Shown here: piece by piece, positions 7,636 to 16,322 of the stretch
Layout: the number at the start of each line of letters is the position of its first letter
Position numbering within the stretch: the stretch's first letter is position 1
From: SIG307 sp964609025
GTDB taxonomy: Bacteria > Bacillota > Clostridia > Lachnospirales > Lachnospiraceae
Assembly: GCA_964609025.1 (NCBI GenBank)
Contig: CAZSQM010000019.1
Coordinates: 1-61,583 of the forward strand
Direction: 5' to 3'
Length of the DNA stretch: 61,583 nt
Made by a program: the position numbers and the translations under genes
The notes under the pieces: model-generated
What the model saw: the letters and a program-made list of their open reading frames with translations, nothing else
What the model was told of the DNA's origin: nothing
Database searches by the model: none

Positions 7636-9393
7636 ATGCTGAAACTTCTGAAAAAATTTACAAAGTTCGAATGGGCGATGTCCATCTGTGCTCTCGCCTT
7701 TATCGTCTTAATGGTTTGGCTGGATTTGACGATGCCCGACTATATGGCGGAAATTACACTGCTTGTGCAGACGCCGGGAAGTGCAATGGGCGATGTCTGG
7801 CTTGCAGGCGGAAAAATGCTTGCCTGTGCCGTCGGCAGCCTTGCCTGCTCCGTTGCGGTTGCGCTCATCGCCTCCAAAATTGCGGCAAACTTCAGCGCCG
7901 GTTTGCGGCACGACCTGTTTTGCCGTGTGCAGTCCTTCTCTATGGAGGAAATCGGACACTTTTCCACGGCAAGCCTGATTACCCGCTCCACCAATGACGT
8001 TACGCAGGTGCAGATGCTGATTGTGATGGGGCTGCAGGTTATGATAAAGGCACCGATCACGGCAGCTATGGCAATCTGCAAGATTGCGGGAAAGCGTTCG
8101 GAATGGTGCCTCTCCACCGCTGTTACCGTTGCCCTGCTGCTTCTTATCGTCGGCATCTGTGTCATGCTTGCCCTGCCGAAATTCAAAAAGATACAGGCAC
8201 TTACAGACGACTTAAACCGGGTTACCCGGGAAAACCTTACGGGCCTTCGTGTCGTGCGCGCTTATAATGCGGAAGACTACCAGACCCGGAAATTCGAACG
8301 GGCCAACACGGCGCTCACCGACACAAACCTTTTTGCCAACCGCGTCATGGCCTTTCTGATGCCGAGTATTCAGCTGATGATGAGCGGCCTTTCACTTGCG
8401 ATCTACTGGATTGGCGCTTACCTGATTAACGACGCCGGAATGCCGGAAAAGCTGACGCTGTTCTCGGATATGGTAGTCTTTTCCCAGTACGCCGTGCAGG
8501 TCGTTATGTCCTTTATGATGCTTGTCATGATTTTCATTATGCTCCCTCGTGCCTCGGTTTCCGCAAAGCGTATCAACGAGGTTCTGGAAACAACGCCCGC
8601 CATTCACGACGGGGCCCTTACGGAGGGCAGGGACGGCAAAACGGGAGAAATCGAATTCCGCAAGGTTTCCTTCCGCTATCCGGACGCCGAGGGAGAGGTG
8701 CTGCATGACATTTCCTTTACGGCACACAAAGGGGAAACCATTGCCTTTATCGGCTCCACCGGCTGCGGAAAAAGCACCGTTATCAACCTTGTGCCGCGCT
8801 TTTACGATGCAAGCGAGGGAGAGGTGCTTGTGGACGGCGTAAATGTAAAAGAATATACCCAGACCGCACTGCGTAACAAAATCGGCTATATCTCCCAAAA
8901 AGCAATTCTTTTTTCGGGCACGGTGGCCTCTAATGTGGCTTACGGCGATAACGGAAAGGGCGGCTTTTCGGAGGAGGATATCAAAAAAGCGGTGCAAACC
9001 GCACAGGCGGAAGATTTTGTCGAAAAAACGGGACAGGGCTATAACGCCCATATCGCACAAGGCGGTTCTAACCTTTCGGGGGGACAGAAACAGCGCCTTT
9101 CGATTGCCCGCGCAATTGCCCGTAAGCCCGAAATTCTCATTTTTGACGACTCTTTTTCCGCACTGGACTACAAAACCGACCGCAAGCTTCGGGAAACTCT
9201 TGCGGAAGAATGCCGCGATTCGACCCGTCTGATTGTCGCGCAACGTATCGGAACCATCCGCGACGCCGACAAAATTATCGTTTTGGACAACGGCAAAATT
9301 GTCGGGGAGGGACGACATGAGGAGCTCATGAAATCCTGCGACGTGTACCGGCAAATCGCTCTTTCACAGCTTTCAAAGGAGGAACTTGCCTAA
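7636..9393 (+). CDS. ABC exporter half-transporter, degenerate nucleotide site
   Basis: A 585-residue fusion of a six-helix type IV exporter membrane domain (~1-320) and an ATP-binding domain (~340-585). Walker A is GSTGCGKST (373-381) and the signature is LSGGQ. Walker B reads LIFDDSFSALD, with Asp505 where the catalytic Glu normally sits. The H-loop His is replaced by Gln536 (VAQRIGTI). These are the hallmarks of the degenerate half of heterodimeric exporters such as TM287/288, BmrCD and LmrCD (established knowledge). Its partner is the next gene, whose ATG overlaps this stop by one base. Likely function is ATP-driven drug or lipid efflux. Substrate is not predictable from sequence. Confidence 0.92.
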   Translation: MLKLLKKFTKFEWAMSICALAFIVLMVWLDLTMPDYMAEITLLVQTPGSAMGDVWLAGGKMLACAVGSLACSVAVALIASKIAANFSAGLRHDLFCRVQSFSMEEIGHFSTASLITRSTNDVTQVQMLIVMGLQVMIKAPITAAMAICKIAGKRSEWCLSTAVTVALLLLIVGICVMLALPKFKKIQALTDDLNRVTRENLTGLRVVRAYNAEDYQTRKFERANTALTDTNLFANRVMAFLMPSIQLMMSGLSLAIYWIGAYLINDAGMPEKLTLFSDMVVFSQYAVQVVMSFMMLVMIFIMLPRASVSAKRINEVLETTPAIHDGALTEGRDGKTGEIEFRKVSFRYPDAEGEVLHDISFTAHKGETIAFIGSTGCGKSTVINLVPRFYDASEGEVLVDGVNVKEYTQTALRNKIGYISQKAILFSGTVASNVAYGDNGKGGFSEEDIKKAVQTAQAEDFVEKTGQGYNAHIAQGGSNLSGGQKQRLSIARAIARKPEILIFDDSFSALDYKTDRKLRETLAEECRDSTRLIVAQRIGTIRDADKIIVLDNGKIVGEGRHEELMKSCDVYRQIALSQLSKEELA

Positions 9394-11264
9394 TGAAACA
9401 GAATGAATACGAACTCGGTCAGAACCATAAGCATGTCGGGCCTCCGGCGGGAGGTCCGCATCCGGGAGGGCCTCACGGTCCCGGAAGGGGCACGGGCGAA
9501 AAGGCTAAGGATTTCAAGGGAACCTTCGCCCGCCTCGTCCGCTACTGTAAGGGCTACCTTGCCGTTATCCTGCTTGCGCTCCTTTGCGCCGTTGCCGGCA
9601 CTGTCCTGACCCTTGCGGGGCCGGATCGCCTTTCGGAGCTGACGAACCTCATAAAAGACGGTCTTTTCACCGGCATTGACCTTTCCGAAGTAGCAAGAAT
9701 CGGAGGTCTTCTGATTGCCTTCTATCTGCTCAGCATGGTCTTCTCCACCGTACAGAGCCTGATTATGGCAACCGTTACACAACGCGTTTCACAAAAGCTG
9801 CGCCGGGATATTGCGGTAAAAATCAACCGTCTGCCGATGTGGTACTATAACAAAACCAGCACCGGCGACGTACTCTCCCGGGTCACAAACGATGTAGATA
9901 CCATCGGACAGTCCATGAACCAGAGCATCGGCACACTGGTGTCTGCCGTTACCCTGTTTGCGGGCTCTCTGCTTATGATGCTTACCACAAACGTACTGCT
10001 GACGCTGACCGCCGTTACTGCCACCATTCTCGGCTTTGTCCTTATGCTGCTTATTATGGGACATTCCCAGAAGTATTTCCTCCGCCAGCAGGAACACCTC
10101 GGCGCGCTCAACGGCCATATTGAAGAAATCTATGCCGGGCATACGGTAGTAAAGGCCTATAACGGCGAAGCACAGGCGGAACGGGACTTCAACCGTATGA
10201 ATCAGGCGCTCCGTACAAGCGGCTTCCGGGCACAGTGCCTGTCGGGACTTATGATGCCGATTATGGCGTTTATCGGAAATCTCGGCTATGTTGCCGTCTG
10301 CGTTGTCGGCGCCGCCCTTACGATAAACGGTAAAATCTCCTTCGGCGTCATTATCGCCTTCACCTTATATGTACGCTATTTTACGCAGCCTCTTTCGCAA
10401 ATGGCGCAGGGAATCCAGTCCCTTCAATCGGCTGCGGCTGCGGGAGAACGGGTATTTGAGTTCCTTGACGCAAAGGAAATGGAGGATGAAAGCGGCAAGC
10501 AAAAAACTCTCGGGGACGTAAAGGGCTATGTTGAATTCGACCATGTAAAATTCGGCTACGAGGATTCCGACCTTACCGTTATCCACGACTTTTCCGCAAC
10601 GGCGAAGCCGGGGCAGAAAATCGCCATCGTCGGACCGACAGGTGCGGGAAAAACAACGATGGTAAACCTTTTAATGCGCTTCCATGAAATCCAGGGCGGC
10701 GAAATCCGCATCGACGGAGTACCGACAAGAGAACTGACGCGGGAAGCGGTGCATTCCCTGTTTTGCATGGTGTTACAGGATACCTGGCTGTTTGAAGGTA
10801 CGGTAAGAGAAAATCTTGTCTACTGTACGGAGCAGGTTTCGGAAGAAAAAATGCAGGCCGCCTGCAAGGCCGTCGGTCTTGACCACTTTATCCGCACACT
10901 GCCGAAGGGCTATGACACGGTGTTATCCGATCAGGTAAACCTCTCTCAGGGGCAGAAGCAGCAATTAACCATCGCCCGCGCCATGATTGCCGACAAGCCG
11001 ATGCTGATTCTGGACGAGGCGACCAGCTCGGTAGATACCCGCACCGAATTGCAGATTCAAAGGGCAATGGATGAATTAATGAAAAACCGTACCTCCTTTG
11101 TCATTGCACACCGGCTGTCTACAATAAAAAATGCCGACCTCATCCTTGTTATGAAGGAGGGCGACATTATTGAAAGCGGAACCCATGAGGAGCTCCTGCA
11201 GCAGGGCGGTTTTTACGCCGACCTTTACAACAGTCAGTTTGAAGAGGGGGCAAAGGCTCTTTAA
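9393..11264 (+). CDS. ABC exporter half-transporter, catalytic partner
   Basis: A 623-residue membrane-plus-ATPase fusion. It retains the catalytic residues missing in its partner: Walker B LILDEATSSVD with Glu542 and the H-loop IAHRLSTI with His573. Its own ABC signature is the altered LSQGQ (517-521). In a heterodimer this signature serves the degenerate site, leaving one competent and one degenerate site. The N-terminal ~45 residues before the first membrane helix form a Gly/Pro/His-rich cytoplasmic tail with several HxG and GPH motifs. The ATG overlaps the upstream stop (TAATG), which points to translational coupling and equal subunit amounts. Confidence 0.92.
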   Translation: MKQNEYELGQNHKHVGPPAGGPHPGGPHGPGRGTGEKAKDFKGTFARLVRYCKGYLAVILLALLCAVAGTVLTLAGPDRLSELTNLIKDGLFTGIDLSEVARIGGLLIAFYLLSMVFSTVQSLIMATVTQRVSQKLRRDIAVKINRLPMWYYNKTSTGDVLSRVTNDVDTIGQSMNQSIGTLVSAVTLFAGSLLMMLTTNVLLTLTAVTATILGFVLMLLIMGHSQKYFLRQQEHLGALNGHIEEIYAGHTVVKAYNGEAQAERDFNRMNQALRTSGFRAQCLSGLMMPIMAFIGNLGYVAVCVVGAALTINGKISFGVIIAFTLYVRYFTQPLSQMAQGIQSLQSAAAAGERVFEFLDAKEMEDESGKQKTLGDVKGYVEFDHVKFGYEDSDLTVIHDFSATAKPGQKIAIVGPTGAGKTTMVNLLMRFHEIQGGEIRIDGVPTRELTREAVHSLFCMVLQDTWLFEGTVRENLVYCTEQVSEEKMQAACKAVGLDHFIRTLPKGYDTVLSDQVNLSQGQKQQLTIARAMIADKPMLILDEATSSVDTRTELQIQRAMDELMKNRTSFVIAHRLSTIKNADLILVMKEGDIIESGTHEELLQQGGFYADLYNSQFEEGAKAL

Positions 11265-11265
11265 A

Positions 11266-11838
11266 CTAGCCCAACTCCCTTTCCATACTTTCTAAGGCCA
11301 AACGGACAATCGCGGTAAGATACGTTACGGTTTTTTCTCTATCCCGGTTGTCCTTTTCCTGTACCCAGTCAATGAGCATCCCGGAAAGCGCCTCGGTATA
11401 AAACTTTGCCACATAGTCCTTGAAATCGGGCTCCAGCTTTGCCTTGGCGTTTTCCTCGGCGGCATTAATCACAGAGGCTACCACGCTTTTAAAATCCGCA
11501 TAAAAAAAACGCTTCATCTCCTCCCTCCCGATAGAGTTGTAGGCACAGCTGATAATGTAGTCGTTCTTTTCTACATAATCCATCACAAACCGGATAGCCT
11601 CTTCATAGTCCACCAGCAAATCGAAATGCTTTACGACCTCAATCGCTTCCTCTTCAAACAGCCATTTCAACAGCTCGTAAATATCGCCGAAATGATAGTA
11701 GAAGGTCTTCCGGTTGACGCCGCAGTCATTGATAATCTCGCTTACGGTAATTTTGGAAAAGGGCTTTTTCTTCATTGCCCTTTTCAAGGACTCCGCCAGC
11801 GTTCTTTTTGTATTTAATGATGTAATTTCGTGTTTCAT
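11266..11838 (-). CDS. TetR/AcrR-family regulator
   Basis: A 190-residue TetR-type repressor or activator. Residues ~10-60 contain the DNA-binding region with helix-turn-helix FSKITVSEIINDCGVNRKTF and the following YYHFGDIYELL typical of the family. The C-terminal part resembles the TetR_C_8/DhaS-like ligand domain. It converges on the ABC exporter, with stops 1 bp apart, but is divergent from the small protein/MMPL/coiled-coil operon. A palindrome at that operon's start site is its likely operator. GGGAG precedes the ATG. Its own transcript appears to carry a ~200-nt structured leader. Confidence 0.9.
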   Translation of the reverse strand: MKHEITSLNTKRTLAESLKRAMKKKPFSKITVSEIINDCGVNRKTFYYHFGDIYELLKWLFEEEAIEVVKHFDLLVDYEEAIRFVMDYVEKNDYIISCAYNSIGREEMKRFFYADFKSVVASVINAAEENAKAKLEPDFKDYVAKFYTEALSGMLIDWVQEKDNRDREKTVTYLTAIVRLALESMERELG

Positions 11839-11878
11839 CGCATTCTCCCGTTTACTTTTATTTTACCATATCTTTCTA

Positions 11879-12026
11879 GTTGCAAAAAGCAAACCTCGGA
11901 AACCTTGCTTCGCTTCGGTTCCCTCGGTCGCTTGCGCTCTCATCCGACACTTCCTCCGTCCTCATGAAGTCTTTCATACGACTTCTTCGGACGGCGTTTC
12001 TGTCGGATTCGTTTTGCTTTTTGCGG
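11879..12026. repeat. structured palindromic element in the tetR leader (E3)
   Basis: Outer arms GCAAAAAGCAAA (11882-11893) and TTTGCTTTTTGC (12013-12024) are perfect complements. Nested stems include ATCCGACA/TGTCGGAT, CCGTCC/GGACGG and GAAGTC/GACTTC. The element is flanked by an 11-bp direct repeat TATTTTACCAT at 11859-11869 and 12028-12038, like an insertion duplication. On the minus strand it also contains a 33-codon frame with no visible ribosome site. It lies wholly within the predicted 5' leader of the TetR gene. Confidence 0.6.
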
Positions 12027-12051
12027 ATATTTTACCATGAACTTCGTTTGC

Positions 12052-12080
12052 ATTATACCCCGTTCTTTGAAATTCTTCAA
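12052..12080 (-). promoter_or_regulatory. sigma-A promoter for tetR
   Basis: On the minus strand, TTGAAG (12075-12080) and TATAAT (12052-12057) are separated by 17 bp. Transcription from about 12045 gives a leader near 205 nt that includes the palindromic element. Confidence 0.65.
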
Positions 12081-12192
12081 CGGTCATTTACGGACATTTG
12101 TGGGGAAAATTTTCCCCACAAATACAGCCGTTCTGTCCGAATTTTACCCAACCCCCACCGTATTGACCGTATGATTTCTTTTCCTTTCCTGC

Positions 12193-12225
12193 TATAACAT
12201 TAGGAAAACACTGATATCATCAGTG
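12193..12225 (+). promoter_or_regulatory. extended -10 promoter and TetR operator candidate
   Basis: TGC-TATAAC (12190-12198) is an extended -10. A perfect palindrome, CACTGAT-ATC-ATCAGTG (12209-12225), lies just downstream over the predicted start region. Its position facing the divergent TetR gene makes it the best operator candidate. Confidence 0.6.
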
Positions 12226-12259
12226 CTTGGTAAATTTTTCGGAAAGGAGCAACCAAAAC

Positions 12260-12571
12260 TTGAAATCCTATGATATTTTAATGCGTACACCAATCGGTGA
12301 GAAACGCGGAAACCTGACGGCAGACATTCATGACGGCACGGTAAACGGAACTCTTTCCCTGCTCGGACATACCGAACCGTTTCGGGGAATCATAAACGAT
12401 AACGGCGAATGCCGCATCAACGGAAAACTTATTACTCTGATGCAGACAATTGAATACAATGCCATCGGAACAATTACCGGGGATACATTACAGCTGTTTA
12501 TACAGGGTGGCGGCAATGTATTCGAAGTAACCGGAATTTTGCACGCGGAAGAGGAGGTGCAGGATACATGA
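12260..12571 (+). CDS. small conserved-looking protein ahead of MMPL transporter
   Basis: A 103-residue cytosolic protein starting at TTG 12260, ten bases after AAAGGAG. It has no signal or membrane segment. The sequence is rich in beta-type Gly-Thr-Leu stretches (GNLTADIHDGTVNGTLSLLGHTEPFRG, given here only as an example of the style in the 20-45 region) and resembles small beta-barrel proteins. I do not recognise a named family. Its stop overlaps the transporter start by ATGA, so the two are translationally coupled. This indicates a role linked to the transporter, such as accessory or sensor, but that is inference. Confidence 0.7.
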   Translation: MKSYDILMRTPIGEKRGNLTADIHDGTVNGTLSLLGHTEPFRGIINDNGECRINGKLITLMQTIEYNAIGTITGDTLQLFIQGGGNVFEVTGILHAEEEVQDT

Positions 12572-14631
12572 AAAAGTTTTTTACCGGCGTTGTAAAATGC
12601 CGGAAAGGCATTTTGGCGGTCTTTCTGTTTTTCTTTGCCGTCTGCCTTGTTTTCAGCAAGCTGGTATCGGTCAATTACGAGATGAAGGATTACCTGCCTT
12701 CCGAAACAAAATCCACCGTATCCCTGGACCTGATGCAGAAAGAATTTGACGGCGGAATCCCGAATGCCCGCGTGATGCTTCGGAATGTAACCATACCGGA
12801 GGCGTTGGAATACAAGGAACGGCTGGCGGCCGTCGATGGCGTTTTGGCCGTAACCTGGCTGGACGACGCCGCAGATCTTACCATCCCGCTTGCCGCAATA
12901 GACGCAGCCACGGTAGAAACTTATTACAAGGAGAATACCGCGCTGTTTACCGTAACCATAGATGAGGAGAAAATCCTATCCGCGGTGGATGACATCCGCT
13001 CTATCATAGGCGAAGAAAACGCCATGAGCGGCAGCGCTGTATCTACCGCGGTTGCGACCACCAATACCGTTTCGGAAATTCTGCGGATTACCGTAATTGC
13101 TGTTATTTTTGTACTTCTTGTTTTGCTTTTGACAACAAACTCATGGGCAGAACCGTTTTTGGTTCTCGGCGGGCTTGGCATTGCCATTGTTATAAACAAC
13201 GGAAGCAATCTGCTCTTTGGCGAAATTTCCTTTGTTACCAATGCGGCGGGAAGTATTTTGCAGCTTGCGGTATCCCTTGACTATTCGGTATTCTTGCTTC
13301 ACCGCTTTGAAGAATGCCGCAGGGAAACCCCGGACGCAAAGGAAGCTATGATAAACGCGCTTTGCAAGTCTGCCGCCTCCATTTTATCAAGCGGCCTGAC
13401 CACCGTTATCGGTTTTCTTGCTCTGGTGCTGATGCAGTTCGGTATCGGTCCGGATTTGGGCCTTGCACTTGCAAAGGGCGTGGCAATCAGCTTGATTACG
13501 GTATTCCTCTTTATGCCTGCGCTGATTCTCTGCTCCTATCGGCTGCTGGACAAAACAAAGCACCGTCCCCTGTTTCCGTCCTTTCGAGGCTTCGGAAAGC
13601 TGGTCCGCAGGCTTGCAATTCCGATGGCATGTGCGTTTCTTCTGATGATTGCCCCGGCCTACCTCGCTTCCAATGCAAACGAATATCTTTACGGTTCTTC
13701 CGAAATATTCGGGGAAAATACAAAGCTTGGACAGGATACCGATGCGATTGAAGCGGTTTTCGGCAAAAGCGATACCTATGTGCTGCTTGTGCCGAAGGGC
13801 GACCTTGTAACGGAAGCCGCCTTGTCCGACGAGCTTCACGCGCTGCCGGAAATCACGGAGATTGTTTCTTATGTGGATCTGGCGGGTGCCGAAATCCCGG
13901 CCTCCTATCTGGACGAGGCTGATTTAACTAAGCTGATGAGCGACAGTTACAGCCGTATGGTATTGTCCGTGGCGGTTCCTTATGAGGGAGAAGACACCTT
14001 TGCACTTGTAGAATCCATCCGAAGTATCGCAGACAAATATTATCCGGGAAACGCCTACCTTGCCGGAGAAGGAGTCAGCACCTACGACCTGAAAGCAACC
14101 GTAACCTCCGACATGCTGAAGGTAAACCTTCTTGCCATCGGTGCGGTTTTCGTCGTACTGCTGCTGACGCTGAAGTCCGTTTCGCTGCCGGTTATGCTGG
14201 TGCTTAGTATAGAAACCGCTATTTGGCTTAATCTTTCGGTTCCGTACTTTATGGGAAAACCGATTTATTATATTGCCTACCTGATTATCAGTTCCATCCA
14301 GCTGGGCGCTACGGTTGACTACGCAATTCTGATGACCAACCGCTACAAAGAAAACAGAGCCACCCTGGACAAAAAAGCCGCCGTAGTACAAACCATCGCC
14401 GATGTGGCAGTATCCATCTTAACCTCCGGCAGCGTCTTAACCACCGTGGGGCTGCTGTTAGGATATATTTCAACGAATCAGCTTTTGGCACAGCTCGGTG
14501 TTTTTGTCGGCAGGGGCGCCGTTTTCTCTCTTGCCATCGTTTTACTTGTTCTGCCGGGACTGCTGTACCTATTTGACAGACTGGTCATAAAAAAACAACA
14601 AAAATCTCACAAGGAGGTAACCACACAATGA
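12568..14631 (+). CDS. MMPL/RND-family transporter
   Basis: A 687-residue integral membrane protein with two-fold RND symmetry. Each half is one helix, an extracytoplasmic domain and a five-helix bundle. Helix 1 is at ~10-32, the first bundle at ~170-325, the second single helix at ~350-370, and the second bundle at ~530-675. Asp-containing helices (SLDYSVFLLHRFEE and GATVDYAILMTNRYKE) match the MMPL/SSD-like proton-relay helices. Gram-positive members export lipids, drugs or wall precursors using proton-motive force. It starts with ATGA overlap and ends with ATGA overlap to the next gene, forming a three-gene TetR-controlled operon. Confidence 0.9.
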   Translation: MKKFFTGVVKCRKGILAVFLFFFAVCLVFSKLVSVNYEMKDYLPSETKSTVSLDLMQKEFDGGIPNARVMLRNVTIPEALEYKERLAAVDGVLAVTWLDDAADLTIPLAAIDAATVETYYKENTALFTVTIDEEKILSAVDDIRSIIGEENAMSGSAVSTAVATTNTVSEILRITVIAVIFVLLVLLLTTNSWAEPFLVLGGLGIAIVINNGSNLLFGEISFVTNAAGSILQLAVSLDYSVFLLHRFEECRRETPDAKEAMINALCKSAASILSSGLTTVIGFLALVLMQFGIGPDLGLALAKGVAISLITVFLFMPALILCSYRLLDKTKHRPLFPSFRGFGKLVRRLAIPMACAFLLMIAPAYLASNANEYLYGSSEIFGENTKLGQDTDAIEAVFGKSDTYVLLVPKGDLVTEAALSDELHALPEITEIVSYVDLAGAEIPASYLDEADLTKLMSDSYSRMVLSVAVPYEGEDTFALVESIRSIADKYYPGNAYLAGEGVSTYDLKATVTSDMLKVNLLAIGAVFVVLLLTLKSVSLPVMLVLSIETAIWLNLSVPYFMGKPIYYIAYLIISSIQLGATVDYAILMTNRYKENRATLDKKAAVVQTIADVAVSILTSGSVLTTVGLLLGYISTNQLLAQLGVFVGRGAVFSLAIVLLVLPGLLYLFDRLVIKKQQKSHKEVTTQ

Positions 14632-16181
14632 AACATACAAAAAAAATAGCCGCAGGATTGCTTTTTACACTACTTTTACCGTTTGCGGCTCCGGCTGCCG
14701 CTTTTGCCGCAGAACCAAATACACCAAAGGAAGAAGTCGTTTACATTAATCTGAATTCCGACGGTTCGGTCAAAGAAATCAACGTCGTGAATATTTTTGA
14801 CCTTGCCGTTTGCGGCAGGATTACCGACTACGGAACATACGAAACGCTTCGAAACATGACGACAACCGATAAAATCAACTATTCCGGGGATACCGTAACA
14901 CTGGAGGCAGGGGCCGGAAGACTTTACTACGAGGGAAAATTAAAATCCTCCGTTATGCCGTGGAATATCTCCATCCGCTATTTTATGGACGGCACGGAAT
15001 ATTCCGCCGAGGAAATTGCCGGCAGAAGCGGCGACTTAAAAATCAAGCTGAACATTACGCAAAATCCGGAATGCGCAGGGGACTTTTTTAACGGCTACGC
15101 ATTGCAGGCCTCGCTGACATTGGATACGAAAAAATGCAGCAATATCAACGCCGAGGAGGCTACACTTGCCAATGTCGGCAGCAAAAAGCAACTCACCTAT
15201 ACAATTCTTCCGGGAGAGGGAGCAGACCTTGAAATCACCGCCTCCGTCCGCGATTTTGAACTGGATGCCATTACCATAAACGGCGTAAAACTCAATCTCT
15301 CCATCGAAGTGGACGATACGGAAATTCAGGGAAAATTAACCGAACTCATCGACGCCGTAACCGACCTTGACAAAGGCGCAGGAGAATTAAGGGACGGCGC
15401 AGAAGCGCTTTCCGAAGCCACCAAAACGCTGCAGGAAAAAACCGATGAGCTTCAGACGGGAGCGGGAGAGCTGGCCGGCGGCGCTTCTGCACTCGCAGGC
15501 GGCTTATCCTCTCTTACCGCCAAAAACGAAGAGCTGCTTGCCGGAGCACAGGCTTCCTATCAGGGACTTTGTACCGCGGCGGAAACGGTTTTAAACGCCG
15601 AGCTTGCCAAAAACGGATATCCGACCGTAACGCTTACACCGGAAAACTATGCCGCGGTTTTGGAAAATCTGCTAAAGTTGATGGATACCGATGCGGCCGC
15701 AACGGTGACCAATCTGAAAGCGCAGTTAGACAGTTACGGCCTGTTCTGTCAGGGCCTTGCAGACTATACGGCCGCTGCCGGGGCTTTGGCTGCCGGAGCG
15801 GACACCCTGAACACAGGACTTGCAAAACTCCATGAAAGCACCGGTCTTTTTTCCCTTTCCGCAGGCGAACTGGACACCGCAGTCGGGACGCTCTTTGACG
15901 GAACGGAGGAACTGAAAAACGGAACCGCCGAATTTGCGGAAAAAACCTCGGGCATGGATACCGAAGTCAGCGGAGAAATTGACTCCATGATTTCCTCCGC
16001 CACAGGAGGCGATATAAAAACCACATCCTTTGTTTCGGAAAAAAACAAGGATGTGGAAAGTGTACAGTTTGTACTGAAAACAAACCCTATTCAAAAAGAA
16101 AAGATAACGGAACCCGTTGTCGAAAAAACAAAGCCCCTCAATTTTTGGCAGAAACTTTTACGGCTGTTCGGGCTATACTAA
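14628..16181 (+). CDS. exported coiled-coil protein with YhgE/Pip-like repeats
   Basis: A 517-residue secreted protein. A signal peptide spans ~1-28, with cleavage near AFAAEP. Residues ~35-230 form a beta-rich region. From ~240 to 450 there are Gly/Ala-rich heptad-type repeats (GAGELRDGAEAL, LQTGAGELAGGASAL, LAAGADTLNTGLAKL) like those in YhgE/Pip-type proteins that accompany MMPL transporters. The C-terminus (FWQKLLRLFGLY) is amphipathic rather than a clear membrane helix. The gene overlaps the transporter stop by ATGA. It probably forms an extracytoplasmic partner of the MMPL pump, bridging it to the wall. No enzymatic motif was seen. Confidence 0.8.
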   Translation: MKHTKKIAAGLLFTLLLPFAAPAAAFAAEPNTPKEEVVYINLNSDGSVKEINVVNIFDLAVCGRITDYGTYETLRNMTTTDKINYSGDTVTLEAGAGRLYYEGKLKSSVMPWNISIRYFMDGTEYSAEEIAGRSGDLKIKLNITQNPECAGDFFNGYALQASLTLDTKKCSNINAEEATLANVGSKKQLTYTILPGEGADLEITASVRDFELDAITINGVKLNLSIEVDDTEIQGKLTELIDAVTDLDKGAGELRDGAEALSEATKTLQEKTDELQTGAGELAGGASALAGGLSSLTAKNEELLAGAQASYQGLCTAAETVLNAELAKNGYPTVTLTPENYAAVLENLLKLMDTDAAATVTNLKAQLDSYGLFCQGLADYTAAAGALAAGADTLNTGLAKLHESTGLFSLSAGELDTAVGTLFDGTEELKNGTAEFAEKTSGMDTEVSGEIDSMISSATGGDIKTTSFVSEKNKDVESVQFVLKTNPIQKEKITEPVVEKTKPLNFWQKLLRLFGLY

Positions 16182-16194
16182 AAGCGTAAACTTC

Positions 16195-16300
16195 TCATTC
16201 TTTTATCCTTATTAATTCATTGGTAAGCTGTGCAAACTCCTGCAGGGTCAGCGCTTCTCCGCGGATTGCGGCAGGAAACGCACAGCGTTCCAATGCCTGC
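16195..16300 (-). pseudogene. displaced 3' end of rsmA
   Basis: This is a 3'-terminal fragment of the 16S rRNA dimethyltransferase gene. Bases 16211-16300 are identical to 16958-17047 inside the intact gene. It keeps the reading frame to its own TGA at 16195-16197, giving a tail that differs slightly from the intact copy (IRIKE instead of IKIK). It lies 14 bp from the convergent stop of the coiled-coil gene, so it may be the original end of rsmA before an insertion. Confidence 0.8.
16211..16300. repeat. 90-bp direct repeat, distal copy
   Basis: Identical over 90 bp to 16958-17047. With that copy it brackets a ~660-bp insert. This is the pattern left by site-specific integration into a gene 3' end, although no integrase is present. 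Confidence 0.9.
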
Positions 16301-16322
16301 CGCCCGCTTCAAACTCCATCAG

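Noticed and set aside
8392..9354. 320-codon minus-strand frame opposite the first ABC gene
   Set aside because: Antisense to a well-supported coding region, no motifs or ribosome site.
11880..11978. 33-codon peptide in the tetR leader element
   Set aside because: Codons coincide with paired stems of the palindrome and no ribosome site was seen, so structure is the better explanation.
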